DNA of 64,000 nt, from the NCBI RefSeq assembly GCF_004357995.1, contig NZ_SMTK01000003.1:372001-436000 (forward strand), read 5' to 3'. The notes below the pieces were generated by a model, which made no database searches, was not told where the DNA came from, and was given only the letters and a program-made list of their open reading frames with translations. This document shows positions 33,821 to 41,907 of the stretch, piece by piece. Positions within the stretch are counted from its first letter, which is position 1; each line of letters starts with the position of its first letter. The stretch is from Arthrobacter crusticola. GTDB taxonomy: Bacteria; Actinomycetota; Actinomycetes; Actinomycetales; Micrococcaceae. The position numbers and the translations under genes were made by a program.

Positions 33821-34317
33821 GAGGGGTCCTTCGCCTTGGAGGAACGGGCGGGTGCGGGGACGGTGCGGGAGCGCCCGCGGAATTCAGCGACGGGCCGCCC
33901 CGCGGCGCCGTCGTGCGCGGTGATGGTGATGTCGTAGAGCCCGCTGCGGCCCGCGGCGGCCCGCCGTTCGGCGACCGCGGTCAGGACCTCGCCGGCACGC
34001 ACCGGGCTGAGGAAGGTGATGTCGGCGCCTGAGGCGACCGTCACCGTCCCGGCGTCCTGTGCTCCGGACGCGGAGTTCGAGTCGGGGGAGGCGGGGTTGC
34101 AGGCGAGGGCGAAGGCGGAATCCGCGAAGGCGAAGATCATTCCGCCGTGGGCGATGCCGAAGCCGTTGAGCATTTCCGGGCGCACCGTCATGGCGATCCG
34201 GGCCGAACCCTCGCCCACCTCGAGCAGTTCGATGCCCAGCCAGGCCGAGGCGTGGTCCTCCGCGAGGATCTGGTGCCGCGGTGCCGCGGGCCCCGCCGTC
34301 CGGACGTCGCTGTCCAT
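33817..34317 (-). CDS. paaI: phenylacetyl-CoA/hydroxyphenylacetyl-CoA thioesterase PaaI
   Basis: A 166-residue hotdog thioesterase. RPEMLNGFGIAHGGMIFAFADSAFALACN matches E. coli PaaI, with the catalytic Asp at residue 66 and the HGG turn at 57-59. (The segment is quoted in parts: MLNGFGIAHGG and FADSAFA.) A short polar insert rich in Ser/Asn/Ala follows. PaaI clears ring-hydroxylated or dead-end CoA esters. It is the first gene of paaI-paaK-paaR, and its promoter has the PaaR palindrome at 34341-34358. Confidence 0.92.
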   Translation of the reverse strand: MDSDVRTAGPAAPRHQILAEDHASAWLGIELLEVGEGSARIAMTVRPEMLNGFGIAHGGMIFAFADSAFALACNPASPDSNSASGAQDAGTVTVASGADITFLSPVRAGEVLTAVAERRAAAGRSGLYDITITAHDGAAGRPVAEFRGRSRTVPAPARSSKAKDPS

Positions 34318-34340
34318 TCGAGCCGCCTTTCGAATTATTT

Positions 34341-34358
34341 ACCGAATGTTCATTAGGT
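34341..34358. promoter_or_regulatory. putative PaaR operator upstream of paaI-paaK-paaR
   Basis: ACCGAATG-TT-CATTAGGT, an 8-2-8 inverted repeat with 7 of 8 matching arm positions, 24 bases upstream of the paaI start. Same architecture as the three other sites; here the inner CG pairs are replaced by TG/CA. Confidence 0.72.
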
Positions 34359-34412
34359 AATACCGCGGGGAGGACCGGTGTCAAGAAGGTCGGAACCGCA
34401 AGGCCTTGCGCC

Positions 34413-34445
34413 GGGATGGTTATATCTATTAGATATAACCATCCC
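34413..34445. promoter_or_regulatory. perfect 33-base palindrome, probable PadR operator
   Basis: GGGATGGTTATATCT (34413-34427), ATT, then AGATATAACCATCCC (34431-34445): a perfect 15-base inverted repeat with a 3-base centre, ending 15 bases before the PadR-type ATG. The core TATATCT-ATT-AGATATA is of the type bound by PadR regulators, and its place at the start site argues for autorepression. Confidence 0.82.
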
Positions 34446-34460
34446 AGGGAAAGGTTATCG

Positions 34461-35072
34461 ATGTCGCGTTCGGAGCAGACCCAGACCGCAGTGCTCGGTG
34501 CCCTCAGCGTCATGTCCATGACCGGGTATGCCCTTCGGGAGGAAATCCGCTCAGTGCTCGGGCATTTCTGGAGCGAGAGTTTCGGCCAGATCTACCCGGC
34601 GCTCGCCGAACTTCAGCGGCAGGGCCTGGTCGAGCGCAGGGGTGCCGATCGGGCGCGGTCTTCGGTCTTTGCCATCACTCCGGCCGGGACGGCGCGGCTC
34701 CGGGAGCTCCTCGGGGAACCAGTGCAGCCGGTGCGGCCGCGGAACGGGCTGATGCTCCGCCTCTTCTTTGGGCGCCAGCTGGGGCCGGAGGCCTGCCGGA
34801 ACCTCATCCGGGAGGCCCGGGCGGAAGCGGAGGCGCGGTTGGCCGAGCTTGCCGTGGCGCGCAGTGAATCCCGGGAGGGGCCGCACGCCGAGGACCGCCC
34901 TTACTGGCTCCTCACCATCTCCGCCGGCGAACATGCGGCCCGGGCGGCCATCGCCTGGGCCGACGAGGCCCTCGAATCCCTCGCGTCCCTGCCCGACCAC
35001 GCACCGCCCCATGCTGCCGCAGAAGCACCCGCAGTTTCCGAGACCGTCCATCCTGCCAGGGAGCACCCATGA
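34461..35072 (+). CDS. PadR-family transcriptional regulator
   Basis: A 203-residue regulator. The winged-helix domain spans about residues 8-85: AVLGALSVMSMTGYALREEI, FWSESFGQIYPALAELQRQGLVE (given here in two parts: FWSESFGQIYP and ALAELQRQGLV), and the wing RSSVFAITPAGTARL. A C-terminal coiled helix region of about 100 residues (PadR_C) mediates dimerisation. ATG 34461 follows GGGAAAGG. The stop overlaps the start of a four-helix membrane protein (ATGA), so the pair is co-translated, like PadR/efflux pairs elsewhere. A perfect palindrome precedes the gene. Confidence 0.9.
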   Translation: MSRSEQTQTAVLGALSVMSMTGYALREEIRSVLGHFWSESFGQIYPALAELQRQGLVERRGADRARSSVFAITPAGTARLRELLGEPVQPVRPRNGLMLRLFFGRQLGPEACRNLIREARAEAEARLAELAVARSESREGPHAEDRPYWLLTISAGEHAARAAIAWADEALESLASLPDHAPPHAAAEAPAVSETVHPAREHP

Positions 35073-35524
35073 ACGCCGTCCTCTTCCCACGCCTCCGCTG
35101 CGCCGCAACACCCGAAAGGACGGCCGCGGCTGCCGCGGCGGGATTCTCGGTCATCGCGGCCTTCCAGGCATCCCTCGCACTCGGAGCCCCCTTCGGCGAG
35201 GCCGCATTCGGCGGCTCCAACAGCGGTCAACTGCCCCCGGGGCTGCGTGCGGCCAGCGCCGTTTCCATGGTGGTGTGGCTGCTGGCCGCCTTGATGGTCC
35301 TGGCCCGGGGCCGTTCGGTGCCGGCTCCGGCCGGCAGGGCGGTCCGCTGGGGAGTCCGCGGATTCATCGTCCTGCTTGCGGTGGGAACCCTTCTGAACGC
35401 AGCCTCATCGAGTCCGTGGGAGCGGTTCCTCTGGGCGCCGCTCGCGCTCGTCCTGCTGCTTCTGTGCCTGCGCCTTGACCGTCACCGCGCAGCGGACGGG
35501 AGCCCGGCCGGCCCAGCCGCCTGA
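35069..35524 (+). CDS. small four-helix membrane protein coupled to PadR
   Basis: A 151-residue protein of unknown function with four predicted membrane helices: AAAAAGFSVIAAFQASLALG, ASAVSMVVWLLAALMVLARG, WGVRGFIVLLAVGTLLNAAS and FLWAPLALVLLLLCLRL. Conserved-looking SSPWERFLWAP before the last helix is common in small actinobacterial membrane proteins paired with PadR or ECF genes. It is too small for a known transporter class. Its ATG overlaps the PadR stop, so the palindrome at 34413 probably controls both. Confidence 0.75.
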   Translation: MNAVLFPRLRCAATPERTAAAAAAGFSVIAAFQASLALGAPFGEAAFGGSNSGQLPPGLRAASAVSMVVWLLAALMVLARGRSVPAPAGRAVRWGVRGFIVLLAVGTLLNAASSSPWERFLWAPLALVLLLLCLRLDRHRAADGSPAGPAA

Positions 35525-35698
35525 GCGGGCGGCGCCGAAGGAACCACAGCCTTCACCCAAAGTCCGTCATCCCCTGTTGGGAACGTAGCGGCTGTGGTTC
35601 ACTGCGGAGACAAGGGTGCCGAATCCTTCCGGAAGCGGAGCACAACAGGTCCGGGCACCGTGTCCGAGACGGAGTTCAAACCTGAGGAGGGCGGTCCG

Positions 35699-36292
35699 GT
35701 GGGCATTGTGAGCTGCGGTGTGGCGGTGTCCCTCGACGGGTTCGTCGCCGGTCCGCACCAGAGTCTTGAGAATCCGTTGGGGGAGGGTGGTGAGAGCCTC
35801 CACACCTGGATGTTCGACCATCCCGAGGCGCACGCCGTCCAGCGGGAGGAGCTGCTCTCGCATGGCGCGTACGTGATGGGGCGGAACATGTTCGGGCCTG
35901 TGCGGGGTGCCTGGGACGAACCCTGGCGGGGCTGGTGGGGTGAGGATCCGCCGTACCACGCGCCGGTCTTCGTCCTGACCCACTACCCGCGGGACCCGGT
36001 GGTGATGGAGGGAGGGACGACGTTCATCTTCATCACCGACGGCGTGACGGCCGCGGTGGAGCAGGCGAAGGCGGCTGCCGGGAGCGGCTCCGTCGGCGTT
36101 GGCGGAGGCGCCTCAACCATCAACCAGTGCCTGGCCGCGGGCCTGATCGACGAGCTGACCCTGCATGTGCCGCCGGTCCTGCTGTCCGCCGGCGAACGGC
36201 TCTTCGCCGGCGTCGGGGACCTTGAACTCGGGATTGTGCGGACGCGGAGCACGCCCCATGTCACCTCCACCACCTACCGGGTGGTCCGCTAG
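35699..36292 (+). CDS. dihydrofolate reductase family protein
   Basis: A 197-residue reductase-like protein: CGVAVSLDGFVAGPHQSLENP at the start (first part CGVAVSLDGFVAG), GAYVMGRNMFGPVRG, PVFVLTHYPRDPVVMEGG, and SVGVGGGASTINQCLAAGLID for NADPH binding. It belongs to the RibD C-domain-like DHFR superfamily. I start it at GTG 35699 because GAGGAGGG stands seven bases upstream; longer in-frame starts upstream lack homology. It is the second such gene in the window, with different internal motifs from that at 21546, so they are not recent duplicates. Confidence 0.83.
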   Translation: MGIVSCGVAVSLDGFVAGPHQSLENPLGEGGESLHTWMFDHPEAHAVQREELLSHGAYVMGRNMFGPVRGAWDEPWRGWWGEDPPYHAPVFVLTHYPRDPVVMEGGTTFIFITDGVTAAVEQAKAAAGSGSVGVGGGASTINQCLAAGLIDELTLHVPPVLLSAGERLFAGVGDLELGIVRTRSTPHVTSTTYRVVR

Positions 36293-36468
36293 GGCTCGCC
36301 CCGACCGGCGGGCAGGCCAATAGGTCAGGTAAAAATGCGCATATTCTCCGGGTTCAAAGCCCTCCCGCAGTGCTAGGTTTTTTGAGAAGGAGGGTGCCCG
36401 ATGAACGCCGGAGCCCCGGCGCCGACGGCACCCGAAGTTCCCGGATTGTGCCTACCCAGGAGGAAGTC

Positions 36469-36762
36469 ATGACGGACCATGTAGCCAACGTTTCCGCGTG
36501 CGATGTGGAAACCTGCTCCTTCAACCACCACCACGACTGCACGGCCTTCGCCATCACCGTCGGCGGCAGTCCCGAGCACGCCAGCTGCTCGACGTTCATC
36601 GACACGTCGGCCAGCGGCGGGCTGCCGAAAGTACTGGCGCACGTCGGCGCCTGCCAGCGCTCCGAGTGCCAGTTCAACGACCACCTGCTGTGCGATGCGG
36701 AGAACGTCCGCGTCGGCCCGGGCGCTGAGGCCGCTGACTGCCTGACGTACCAGCCGCGGTAG
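36469..36762 (+). CDS. DUF1540-type small cysteine-rich protein, two repeats
   Basis: A 97-residue protein made of two copies of a Cys motif: ACDVETCSFNHHHDCTAFAI then CSTF, and ACQRSECQFNDHLLCDAENV then CLTY. Each copy has four Cys at the spacing of DUF1540, which probably binds a metal such as zinc; the first copy also has three adjacent His. ATG 36469 has a near-perfect AGGAGGAAG site. Function is unknown; these proteins are often stress- or stationary-phase-induced. It stands alone between the DHFR-type gene and the convergent peptidase. Confidence 0.85.
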   Translation: MTDHVANVSACDVETCSFNHHHDCTAFAITVGGSPEHASCSTFIDTSASGGLPKVLAHVGACQRSECQFNDHLLCDAENVRVGPGAEAADCLTYQPR

Positions 36763-36829
36763 CGGCCCGCGCTGACCCGGTCATTGGTGCGTCCTCGACG
36801 GCGGAGGGGGCTGCGCCGGGCGGCGGTCC

Positions 36830-39016
36830 CTACGCGTCGGTGAAGGGCTGGACCTCGGTGGCGCCCAGGGCGTCGGCGGCGAAGGCATAGTCCCACGCCA
36901 CGTCCTTCCACCGGGCGTACCGGCCGCTGGCACCGCCATGGCCGCCGTCCATCTCCGTCTTGAGCACGATCGGCTCGCTCCCGGTGGTCTTCTCCCGAAG
37001 TTCCGCAACCCACTTCGCCGGCTCCACGTACAGCACCCGCGTGTCGTTGAAGCTCGTCACGGCGGCAATGCGCGGGTACTCCGCGGCGCGGACGTTCTCG
37101 TAGGGCGTGTACTCCTTCATGTACCGGTACACCTCGGGGTCGGTGATCGGATTGCCCCACTCCTCCCACTCCAGCGCCGACAGCGGCAGTTCCGGGTCGA
37201 GGATGGTGGTGAGGGCGTCGACGAACGGCACCTGGGCCACGATGGCCCGGTACTTCTCGGGCGCGAGGTTCGCCACGGCACCCATGAGCAGCCCGCCCGC
37301 GGAGCCTCCCATCGCGGCGATGCGCCGCGGGTCCACCCAGCCGGAGCCCACCAGGTGGTCCGTGGCGTCGACGAAGTCCGTGAAAGTGTTCTTCTTGTTC
37401 AGCTTCTTGCCCTGCTCGTACCAGGTGCGGCCCATCTCACCGCCGCCGCGGACGTGCGCGACGACGTAGACGATGCCGCGGTCGAGCAGGGACAGCCGCG
37501 CCACGGAGAACCCTGGGTCCATGCTGACCTCGTAGCTGCCGTACGCGTAGACGAGGGCGGGGTTGGAGCCGTCCTGCCGCAGGTCCGCCCGCCGCAGGAC
37601 CGAGAGCGGAAGCAGCGTGCCGTCGGCGGCCTTCGCCCACTGACGTTCGGCCACATAACGCTCCGGCCGGTAGCCGCCGAGTACCTCGGTCTCCTTGCGC
37701 AGCGCCAGCTCCCCGGTGGCCAGCACGTAATCGTAGATCCGCGGCGGAGTCAGGAATGAGGTGTAGGACAGGCGGATGATCGGGGAGTCGAACTCGGCGT
37801 TGGCGAGGTTGCTCGTGATCAGCGCCTCCTCGAAGGCGGGCTCCGCGGGGGCGGCCTGGGCCGGTGTCCCCAGGCCCTCGAGGTGGAGGACCTGAACGCG
37901 TTCGGTGGTGTCCCGGCGGACCGAGAGCACGAGGTGGGTGCGCGTGACCGCGGCCCCGTTGACCCGGACGGCGTCGTCGTGCGGGACCACCGTCGTCCAC
38001 TGCTGGTCCTTGAGCGGGCGGGCGAACTCGGAGGCGGCCACCAGGCTCACCATTGAATTCTTCGCCTCGCGGTTGTGCGTCAGGACGTAGTGGAGCACCC
38101 CGCCCAGCCGCACCGGCTCCGCCTCGTACAGGATCCTCTCGTCCCGGGAGATCAGCGTGGTCAGCTCGGCGCCCGGGGTCGTCAGGTCGAGGACCCGGTA
38201 TTCGCTGTACTCGGAGGAGCCGACGCTGATCAGCAGCTGCGTGCGGTTGGCGGAGAGCTCGAAGCCGGTCCACATGGCGACGTCATCCTCCTGGTAGAGG
38301 ACCTCGTCCTCCTCCACCGGGGTGCCCAGGGTGTGGACCTTGACCTGGAAGGGGCGCCAGGAGTCATCGACGACGGTGTAGAAGACCCGGGTCCCGTCGG
38401 GGGAGAAGCCGAGGCCGTAGAAGACGTTGGCCACCTCGTCGGGCAGCAGCTCACCCGACTCGAGGTCCTTGACGCGCAGGGTGAACCGCTCGTCACCGGC
38501 GTTGTCCTCGCAGTAGGCAAGGAGGGAGCCGTCCTCGCTCACGGCGAGCCCGCCGAGGGAGAAGAAGGGCTTGCCCTCGGCCAGGAGGTTCCCGTCGAGG
38601 AGGACCTGTTCGCCCTCGACCGGCCGGCCGGGCACCACCTCGGGGGGAGTCCAGTCGGCGGCGAGGTCACCGGTGTCGACGGCGGCAACGCGGCACTGGA
38701 TGCCGTACTGCTTACCCTCCTCGGTGCGCGAGTAGTACCACCAGCCCTTCTTGCGGGCCGGCACAGAAAGGTCTGTCTCCTGGGTGCGGTTCTTGATCTC
38801 GCTGAAAATCCGCTCCCGCAGCTGCTCCTGGCCGCGGGTGACGGCCTCCGTGTAGGCGTTCTCCGCGGTGAGGTGGGCGGTCACCTCCGGATTGTCCTTT
38901 TCCCGCAGCCACTCGTAGGAGTCGGTGAAGGTGTCGCCGTGGTGCGTGCGCTCCACCGGCATTTTCTTCGCGGCGGGCGGGCGGGGGACGGCATCCACGG
39001 GGGTCTCGGCAGTCAT
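36830..39016 (-). CDS. ptrB: oligopeptidase B-like S9A prolyl oligopeptidase family peptidase
   Basis: A 728-residue cytosolic serine peptidase. The N-terminal part is a beta propeller (blades seen as GLAVSEDGSLLAYCEDNAGDE, GLGFSPDGTRVFYTVVDD; here quoted in short forms VSEDGSLLAY and FSPDGTRVFY). The hydrolase domain follows with GGEMGRTWYEQGK, the nucleophile in IAAMGGSAGGLLMGA, Asp near VPFVDALTTILD and the catalytic His in EMDGGHGGASGRY. Oligopeptidase B cuts after basic residues in short peptides. ATG 39016 has CAAGAT six bases before it and no ribosome site. It separates two paa units but has no known link to the pathway. Confidence 0.92.
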   Translation of the reverse strand: MTAETPVDAVPRPPAAKKMPVERTHHGDTFTDSYEWLREKDNPEVTAHLTAENAYTEAVTRGQEQLRERIFSEIKNRTQETDLSVPARKKGWWYYSRTEEGKQYGIQCRVAAVDTGDLAADWTPPEVVPGRPVEGEQVLLDGNLLAEGKPFFSLGGLAVSEDGSLLAYCEDNAGDERFTLRVKDLESGELLPDEVANVFYGLGFSPDGTRVFYTVVDDSWRPFQVKVHTLGTPVEEDEVLYQEDDVAMWTGFELSANRTQLLISVGSSEYSEYRVLDLTTPGAELTTLISRDERILYEAEPVRLGGVLHYVLTHNREAKNSMVSLVAASEFARPLKDQQWTTVVPHDDAVRVNGAAVTRTHLVLSVRRDTTERVQVLHLEGLGTPAQAAPAEPAFEEALITSNLANAEFDSPIIRLSYTSFLTPPRIYDYVLATGELALRKETEVLGGYRPERYVAERQWAKAADGTLLPLSVLRRADLRQDGSNPALVYAYGSYEVSMDPGFSVARLSLLDRGIVYVVAHVRGGGEMGRTWYEQGKKLNKKNTFTDFVDATDHLVGSGWVDPRRIAAMGGSAGGLLMGAVANLAPEKYRAIVAQVPFVDALTTILDPELPLSALEWEEWGNPITDPEVYRYMKEYTPYENVRAAEYPRIAAVTSFNDTRVLYVEPAKWVAELREKTTGSEPIVLKTEMDGGHGGASGRYARWKDVAWDYAFAADALGATEVQPFTDA

Positions 39017-39132
39017 GGGTCCATCTTGCCAGAAGCGCGGGAAGGGGCCCGGGTGCTTTGCTTGCCCGCCGGACGGGCCCGGAGCCCGGGCCGCCCGCGG
39101 GTGTCCGCCGGGGTTCGGCGGGGGATTCGGTG

Positions 39133-39162
39133 TTGACGCCCTCCCGGCACGCCGCATATCCT
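39133..39162 (+). promoter_or_regulatory. paaA promoter
   Basis: TTGACG at 39133-39138, an 18-base spacer and TATCCT at 39157-39162 form a good housekeeping-sigma promoter for the paaABCDE-paaG operon. The palindrome at 39160-39177 begins inside the -10 box, so bound repressor would block initiation. Confidence 0.75.
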
Positions 39163-39177
39163 GAACGAACGGTCGGT
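39160..39177. promoter_or_regulatory. putative PaaR operator at the paaA promoter
   Basis: CCTGAACG-AA-CGGTCGGT, an 8-2-8 inverted repeat overlapping the -10 box and start site of the paaA promoter, 39 bases before the ATG. It shares GAACG-N2-CGGTCGGTAATT with the site before paaJ (23286 onward). Confidence 0.75.
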
Positions 39178-39215
39178 AATTATTTTTGGCATGTTCCGCA
39201 CAGTGAGGTGACCCC

Positions 39216-40205
39216 ATGGCAGCACCAGCAGCGACCCAGCACGGCAGCCCGGACGTCGACGCCGCCGGCCAGCAGCTGTTCGATGAGCTGATAGCCCAGG
39301 ACTCCCGCATCGAACCGCGGGACTGGATGCCGGAGGCGTACCGGAAGTCCCTCACCCGGCAGATTTCCCAGCACGCCCACTCCGAGATCATCGGCATGCA
39401 GCCCGAGGCGAACTGGATTACCCGCGCGCCGTCCCTGAAGCGCAAGGCCATCCTCATGGCCAAGGTCCAGGACGAGGCCGGCCACGGGCTCTACCTCTAC
39501 TCCGCCGCCGAAACCCTCGGCACCGCGCGGGACAAGATGACCGAGGACCTGATCGCCGGCAAGGCCCGGTACTCGAGCATCTTCAACTATCCCGTGCTGA
39601 CCTGGGCCGACATCGGCGCGATCGGCTGGCTCGTCGACGGCGCAGCCATCTGCAACCAGGTGCCCCTGTGCCGGGCCTCCTACGGGCCGTACGGCCGGGC
39701 CATGGTGCGCATCTGCAAGGAGGAGTCCTTCCACCAGCGGCAGGGCTTCGAGATCCTGCTCGAACTCGCCAACGGCACGCAGGCCCAGCGCGACATGGCC
39801 CAGGACGCCATCAACCGCTGGTACGCGCCCTCGCTCATGATGTTCGGTCCGCCGGACGACGACTCGCCGAACTCCAAGCAGTCGATGGCCTGGAACATCA
39901 AGCGCTTCTCCAACGATGAGCTGCGCTCGCGCTTCGTCGGCATGATCGCCGAGCAGGTTCGGGCCCTCGGGCTCACGCTTCCCGACCCGGACGTGCGCTT
40001 CAACGAGGACACCGGCAGGTGGGAGCACGGCCCGCTTGACTGGGAGGAGTTCAAGGAGGTCCTCGCCGGCCGCGGTCCCTGCAACGCCCAGCGCATGGAG
40101 CGCCGCCGCGAGGCCCACGAAGACGGCGCCTGGGTGCGCGAGGCCGCGGCCGCCTACGCCGACAAGCAGGCCCGCAGGGCCGCTACAGCGACGGAGGCAG
40201 CATGA
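39216..40205 (+). CDS. paaA: 1,2-phenylacetyl-CoA epoxidase, catalytic subunit A
   Basis: A 329-residue ferritin-like di-iron oxygenase that adds one oxygen to the ring of phenylacetyl-CoA. Di-iron ligands appear in [15 protein letters not shown] (residues 82-95) and [17 protein letters not shown]; CoA-binding ends include [13 protein letters not shown]. Length is close to E. coli PaaA (309). GAGGTGA precedes the ATG. It opens the operon paaA-B-C-D-E-paaG, with ATGA or GTGA overlaps between A, B and C. Confidence 0.96.
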   Translation: MAAPAATQHGSPDVDAAGQQLFDELIAQDSRIEPRDWMPEAYRKSLTRQISQHAHSEIIGMQPEANWITRAPSLKRKAILMAKVQDEAGHGLYLYSAAETLGTARDKMTEDLIAGKARYSSIFNYPVLTWADIGAIGWLVDGAAICNQVPLCRASYGPYGRAMVRICKEESFHQRQGFEILLELANGTQAQRDMAQDAINRWYAPSLMMFGPPDDDSPNSKQSMAWNIKRFSNDELRSRFVGMIAEQVRALGLTLPDPDVRFNEDTGRWEHGPLDWEEFKEVLAGRGPCNAQRMERRREAHEDGAWVREAAAAYADKQARRAATATEAA

Positions 40206-40549
40206 CCGGCGGATCCACAACCGGCGACGACGGCTCGACGGCGCCCGCCGCAGGCCCCGCGGAAAAGCGGCAGCCGTGGCCGCTGTGGGAGGTGTTCGTG
40301 CGGTCCTCGCGCGGGCTCTCCCACGTCCACGCCGGCTCCCTCCACGCGCCCGACGCCGACATGGCGCTGCGCAACGCCCGCGACCTCTACACCCGGCGGA
40401 ATGAGGGCGTGAGCCTGTGGGTGGTGCCGTCGTCGGCCATCATCACCAGTGACCCGTCCGCGAAGGAGCAGTTCTTCGAATCCCCGCAGGGCAAGGATTA
40501 CCGGCACGCCACCTACTACACCAAGAGCGAAGGGGTGAAGCACCTGTGA
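40202..40549 (+). CDS. paaB: 1,2-phenylacetyl-CoA epoxidase subunit B
   Basis: A 115-residue structural subunit that bridges PaaAC heterodimers. The conserved core reads [39 protein letters not shown] and [11 protein letters not shown] 25-residue Gly/Thr/Ala-rich N-terminal extension makes it longer than E. coli PaaB (95). The ATG overlaps the paaA stop. Confidence 0.95.
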   Translation: MTGGSTTGDDGSTAPAAGPAEKRQPWPLWEVFVRSSRGLSHVHAGSLHAPDADMALRNARDLYTRRNEGVSLWVVPSSAIITSDPSAKEQFFESPQGKDYRHATYYTKSEGVKHL

Positions 40550-41370
40550 GCGAGGCCAACGCCAGCGCCACCCGCATCACCCCGGGCAACGCGCTGCGCC
40601 CCGAGGACATTGCCGCCTCGCACGCCGTGCCGCCCCCGGAGGCCGCGGAGTACGCGCTGTGGCTCGGCGACGACTCCCTCATCCTCGCCCAGCGCCTCGG
40701 CTGGTGGATCTCCCGCGCCCCCGAGCTCGAGGAGGACGTGGCGCTGGCCAATATCGCCCTCGACCTCATCGGACACGCCCGCTCCTTCCTCACCTACGCC
40801 GGCCACGCCTCCGGCCGCACCGAGGACGACCTCGCCTACTTCCGCCGCGAGCCGGAGTTCCGCTCCGCGCACCTGTTCGAGCAGCCCAACGGCGACTTCG
40901 CCCGCACCATCGCCCGCCAGTTCGTGGTCTCCCATTACCAGTGGGAGCTGTACTCGCGCCTTCAGCACTCAACCGACGCCACCCTCGCCGGGATCGCCGC
41001 CAAGGCCGTCAAGGAGGTCGACTACCACCGCGACCACAGCCTCCAGTGGGTGCTGCGCCTGGCCCAGGGCACCGAGGAGTCCCGCCGCCGCATGACCGCC
41101 GGGCTGAAGCTGACCTGGCCCTACGTCGAGGAACTGTTCGCGGACGAACCCCTGATCGATGCCCTGGGCGGTGCGGCCGTCCGGCCCAGCAGCCTGCGGG
41201 AGCCCTTCGACGCCGCGGTCGCCGCGGTGCTCGCCGAGGCCGACCTCGAGGTCCCGGCCGTGCCCGGCGCCACGGGCGGCGGCCGCCGCGGTGTCCACAG
41301 CGAGCACCTCGGTTACATCCTCGCCGAACTCCAGGTCCTCGCCCGCGAACACCCCGGCGCCTCCTGGTAG
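40546..41370 (+). CDS. paaC: 1,2-phenylacetyl-CoA epoxidase subunit C
   Basis: A 274-residue ferritin-like structural partner of PaaA. Conserved segments are YALWLGDDSLILAQRLGWW, ALANIALDLIGHARSFLTYA, QFVVSHYQWELYSRL and VKEVDYHRDHSLQWVLRLAQG (shown in parts: KEVDYHRDHS). It has lost the catalytic di-iron function but forms the PaaAC core. GTG 40546 overlaps the paaB stop (GTGA). A C-terminal RRGVHSEHLGYILAE matches the family end. Confidence 0.95.
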   Translation: MSEANASATRITPGNALRPEDIAASHAVPPPEAAEYALWLGDDSLILAQRLGWWISRAPELEEDVALANIALDLIGHARSFLTYAGHASGRTEDDLAYFRREPEFRSAHLFEQPNGDFARTIARQFVVSHYQWELYSRLQHSTDATLAGIAAKAVKEVDYHRDHSLQWVLRLAQGTEESRRRMTAGLKLTWPYVEELFADEPLIDALGGAAVRPSSLREPFDAAVAAVLAEADLEVPAVPGATGGGRRGVHSEHLGYILAELQVLAREHPGASW

Positions 41371-41375
41371 CCCTC

Positions 41376-41906
41376 ATGAGCACCGACACCCGCACCTCCA
41401 CCGCGGCTCACCGGCCCGCCGCTCCGGCCGCCGCCGCCGTCTGGGATATCGCCGCCACCGTCTGCGACCCGGAGATCCCCGTGCTCACCATCGAGGACCT
41501 GGGCGTCCTCCGGGACGCCCGCGTCGGTCCGGACGGCACCGGAACCACCGTGGTCATCACGCCTACCTACTCCGGTTGCCCCGCCATGGACGCCATCCGC
41601 GACGACGTGCTCGCCGCCCTCAGCGCCCACGGCTACACCGACGCCCGGGTGGAACTGGTCCTCGCCCCGGCCTGGACCACCGACTGGATGACCGAGGACG
41701 GCAAGGCCAAACTGAACCGGTACGGCATCGCCCCGCCCACCGGGAAGGCCGCCGCAGGGCCCGTGCGGGTGGGCCTGAGCGTCAAATGTCCCCAGTGCTC
41801 CTCCCTGAACACGCGCGAGCTCACCCGCTTCGGCTCCACCTCCTGCAAGGCGCTCTACGTCTGCCAGGACTGCCGGGAACCCTTCGACTACTTCAAGGTG
41901 CTCTGA
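41376..41906 (+). CDS. paaD: phenylacetate degradation protein PaaD (DUF59/MIP18 + zinc ribbon)
   Basis: A 176-residue maturation factor for the epoxidase, probably acting in iron-sulfur or di-iron assembly. The DUF59 domain has ATVCDPEIPVLTIEDLGVL and TYSGCPAMDAI with its conserved Cys. The C-terminal ribbon has KCPQCSSLNT and YVCQDCREPFDYFKVL, four Cys in two pairs. A 20-residue Ala/Thr-rich leader precedes the domain. ATG 41376 lies five bases after the paaC stop. The gene is sometimes called paaJ in older naming. Confidence 0.94.
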   Translation: MSTDTRTSTAAHRPAAPAAAAVWDIAATVCDPEIPVLTIEDLGVLRDARVGPDGTGTTVVITPTYSGCPAMDAIRDDVLAALSAHGYTDARVELVLAPAWTTDWMTEDGKAKLNRYGIAPPTGKAAAGPVRVGLSVKCPQCSSLNTRELTRFGSTSCKALYVCQDCREPFDYFKVL

Positions 41907-41907
41907 C

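Noticed and set aside
36340-36375. GGGTTCAAAGCCC resembling a tRNA T-arm
   Set aside because: No matching acceptor, D or anticodon arms on either side, so not a tRNA.
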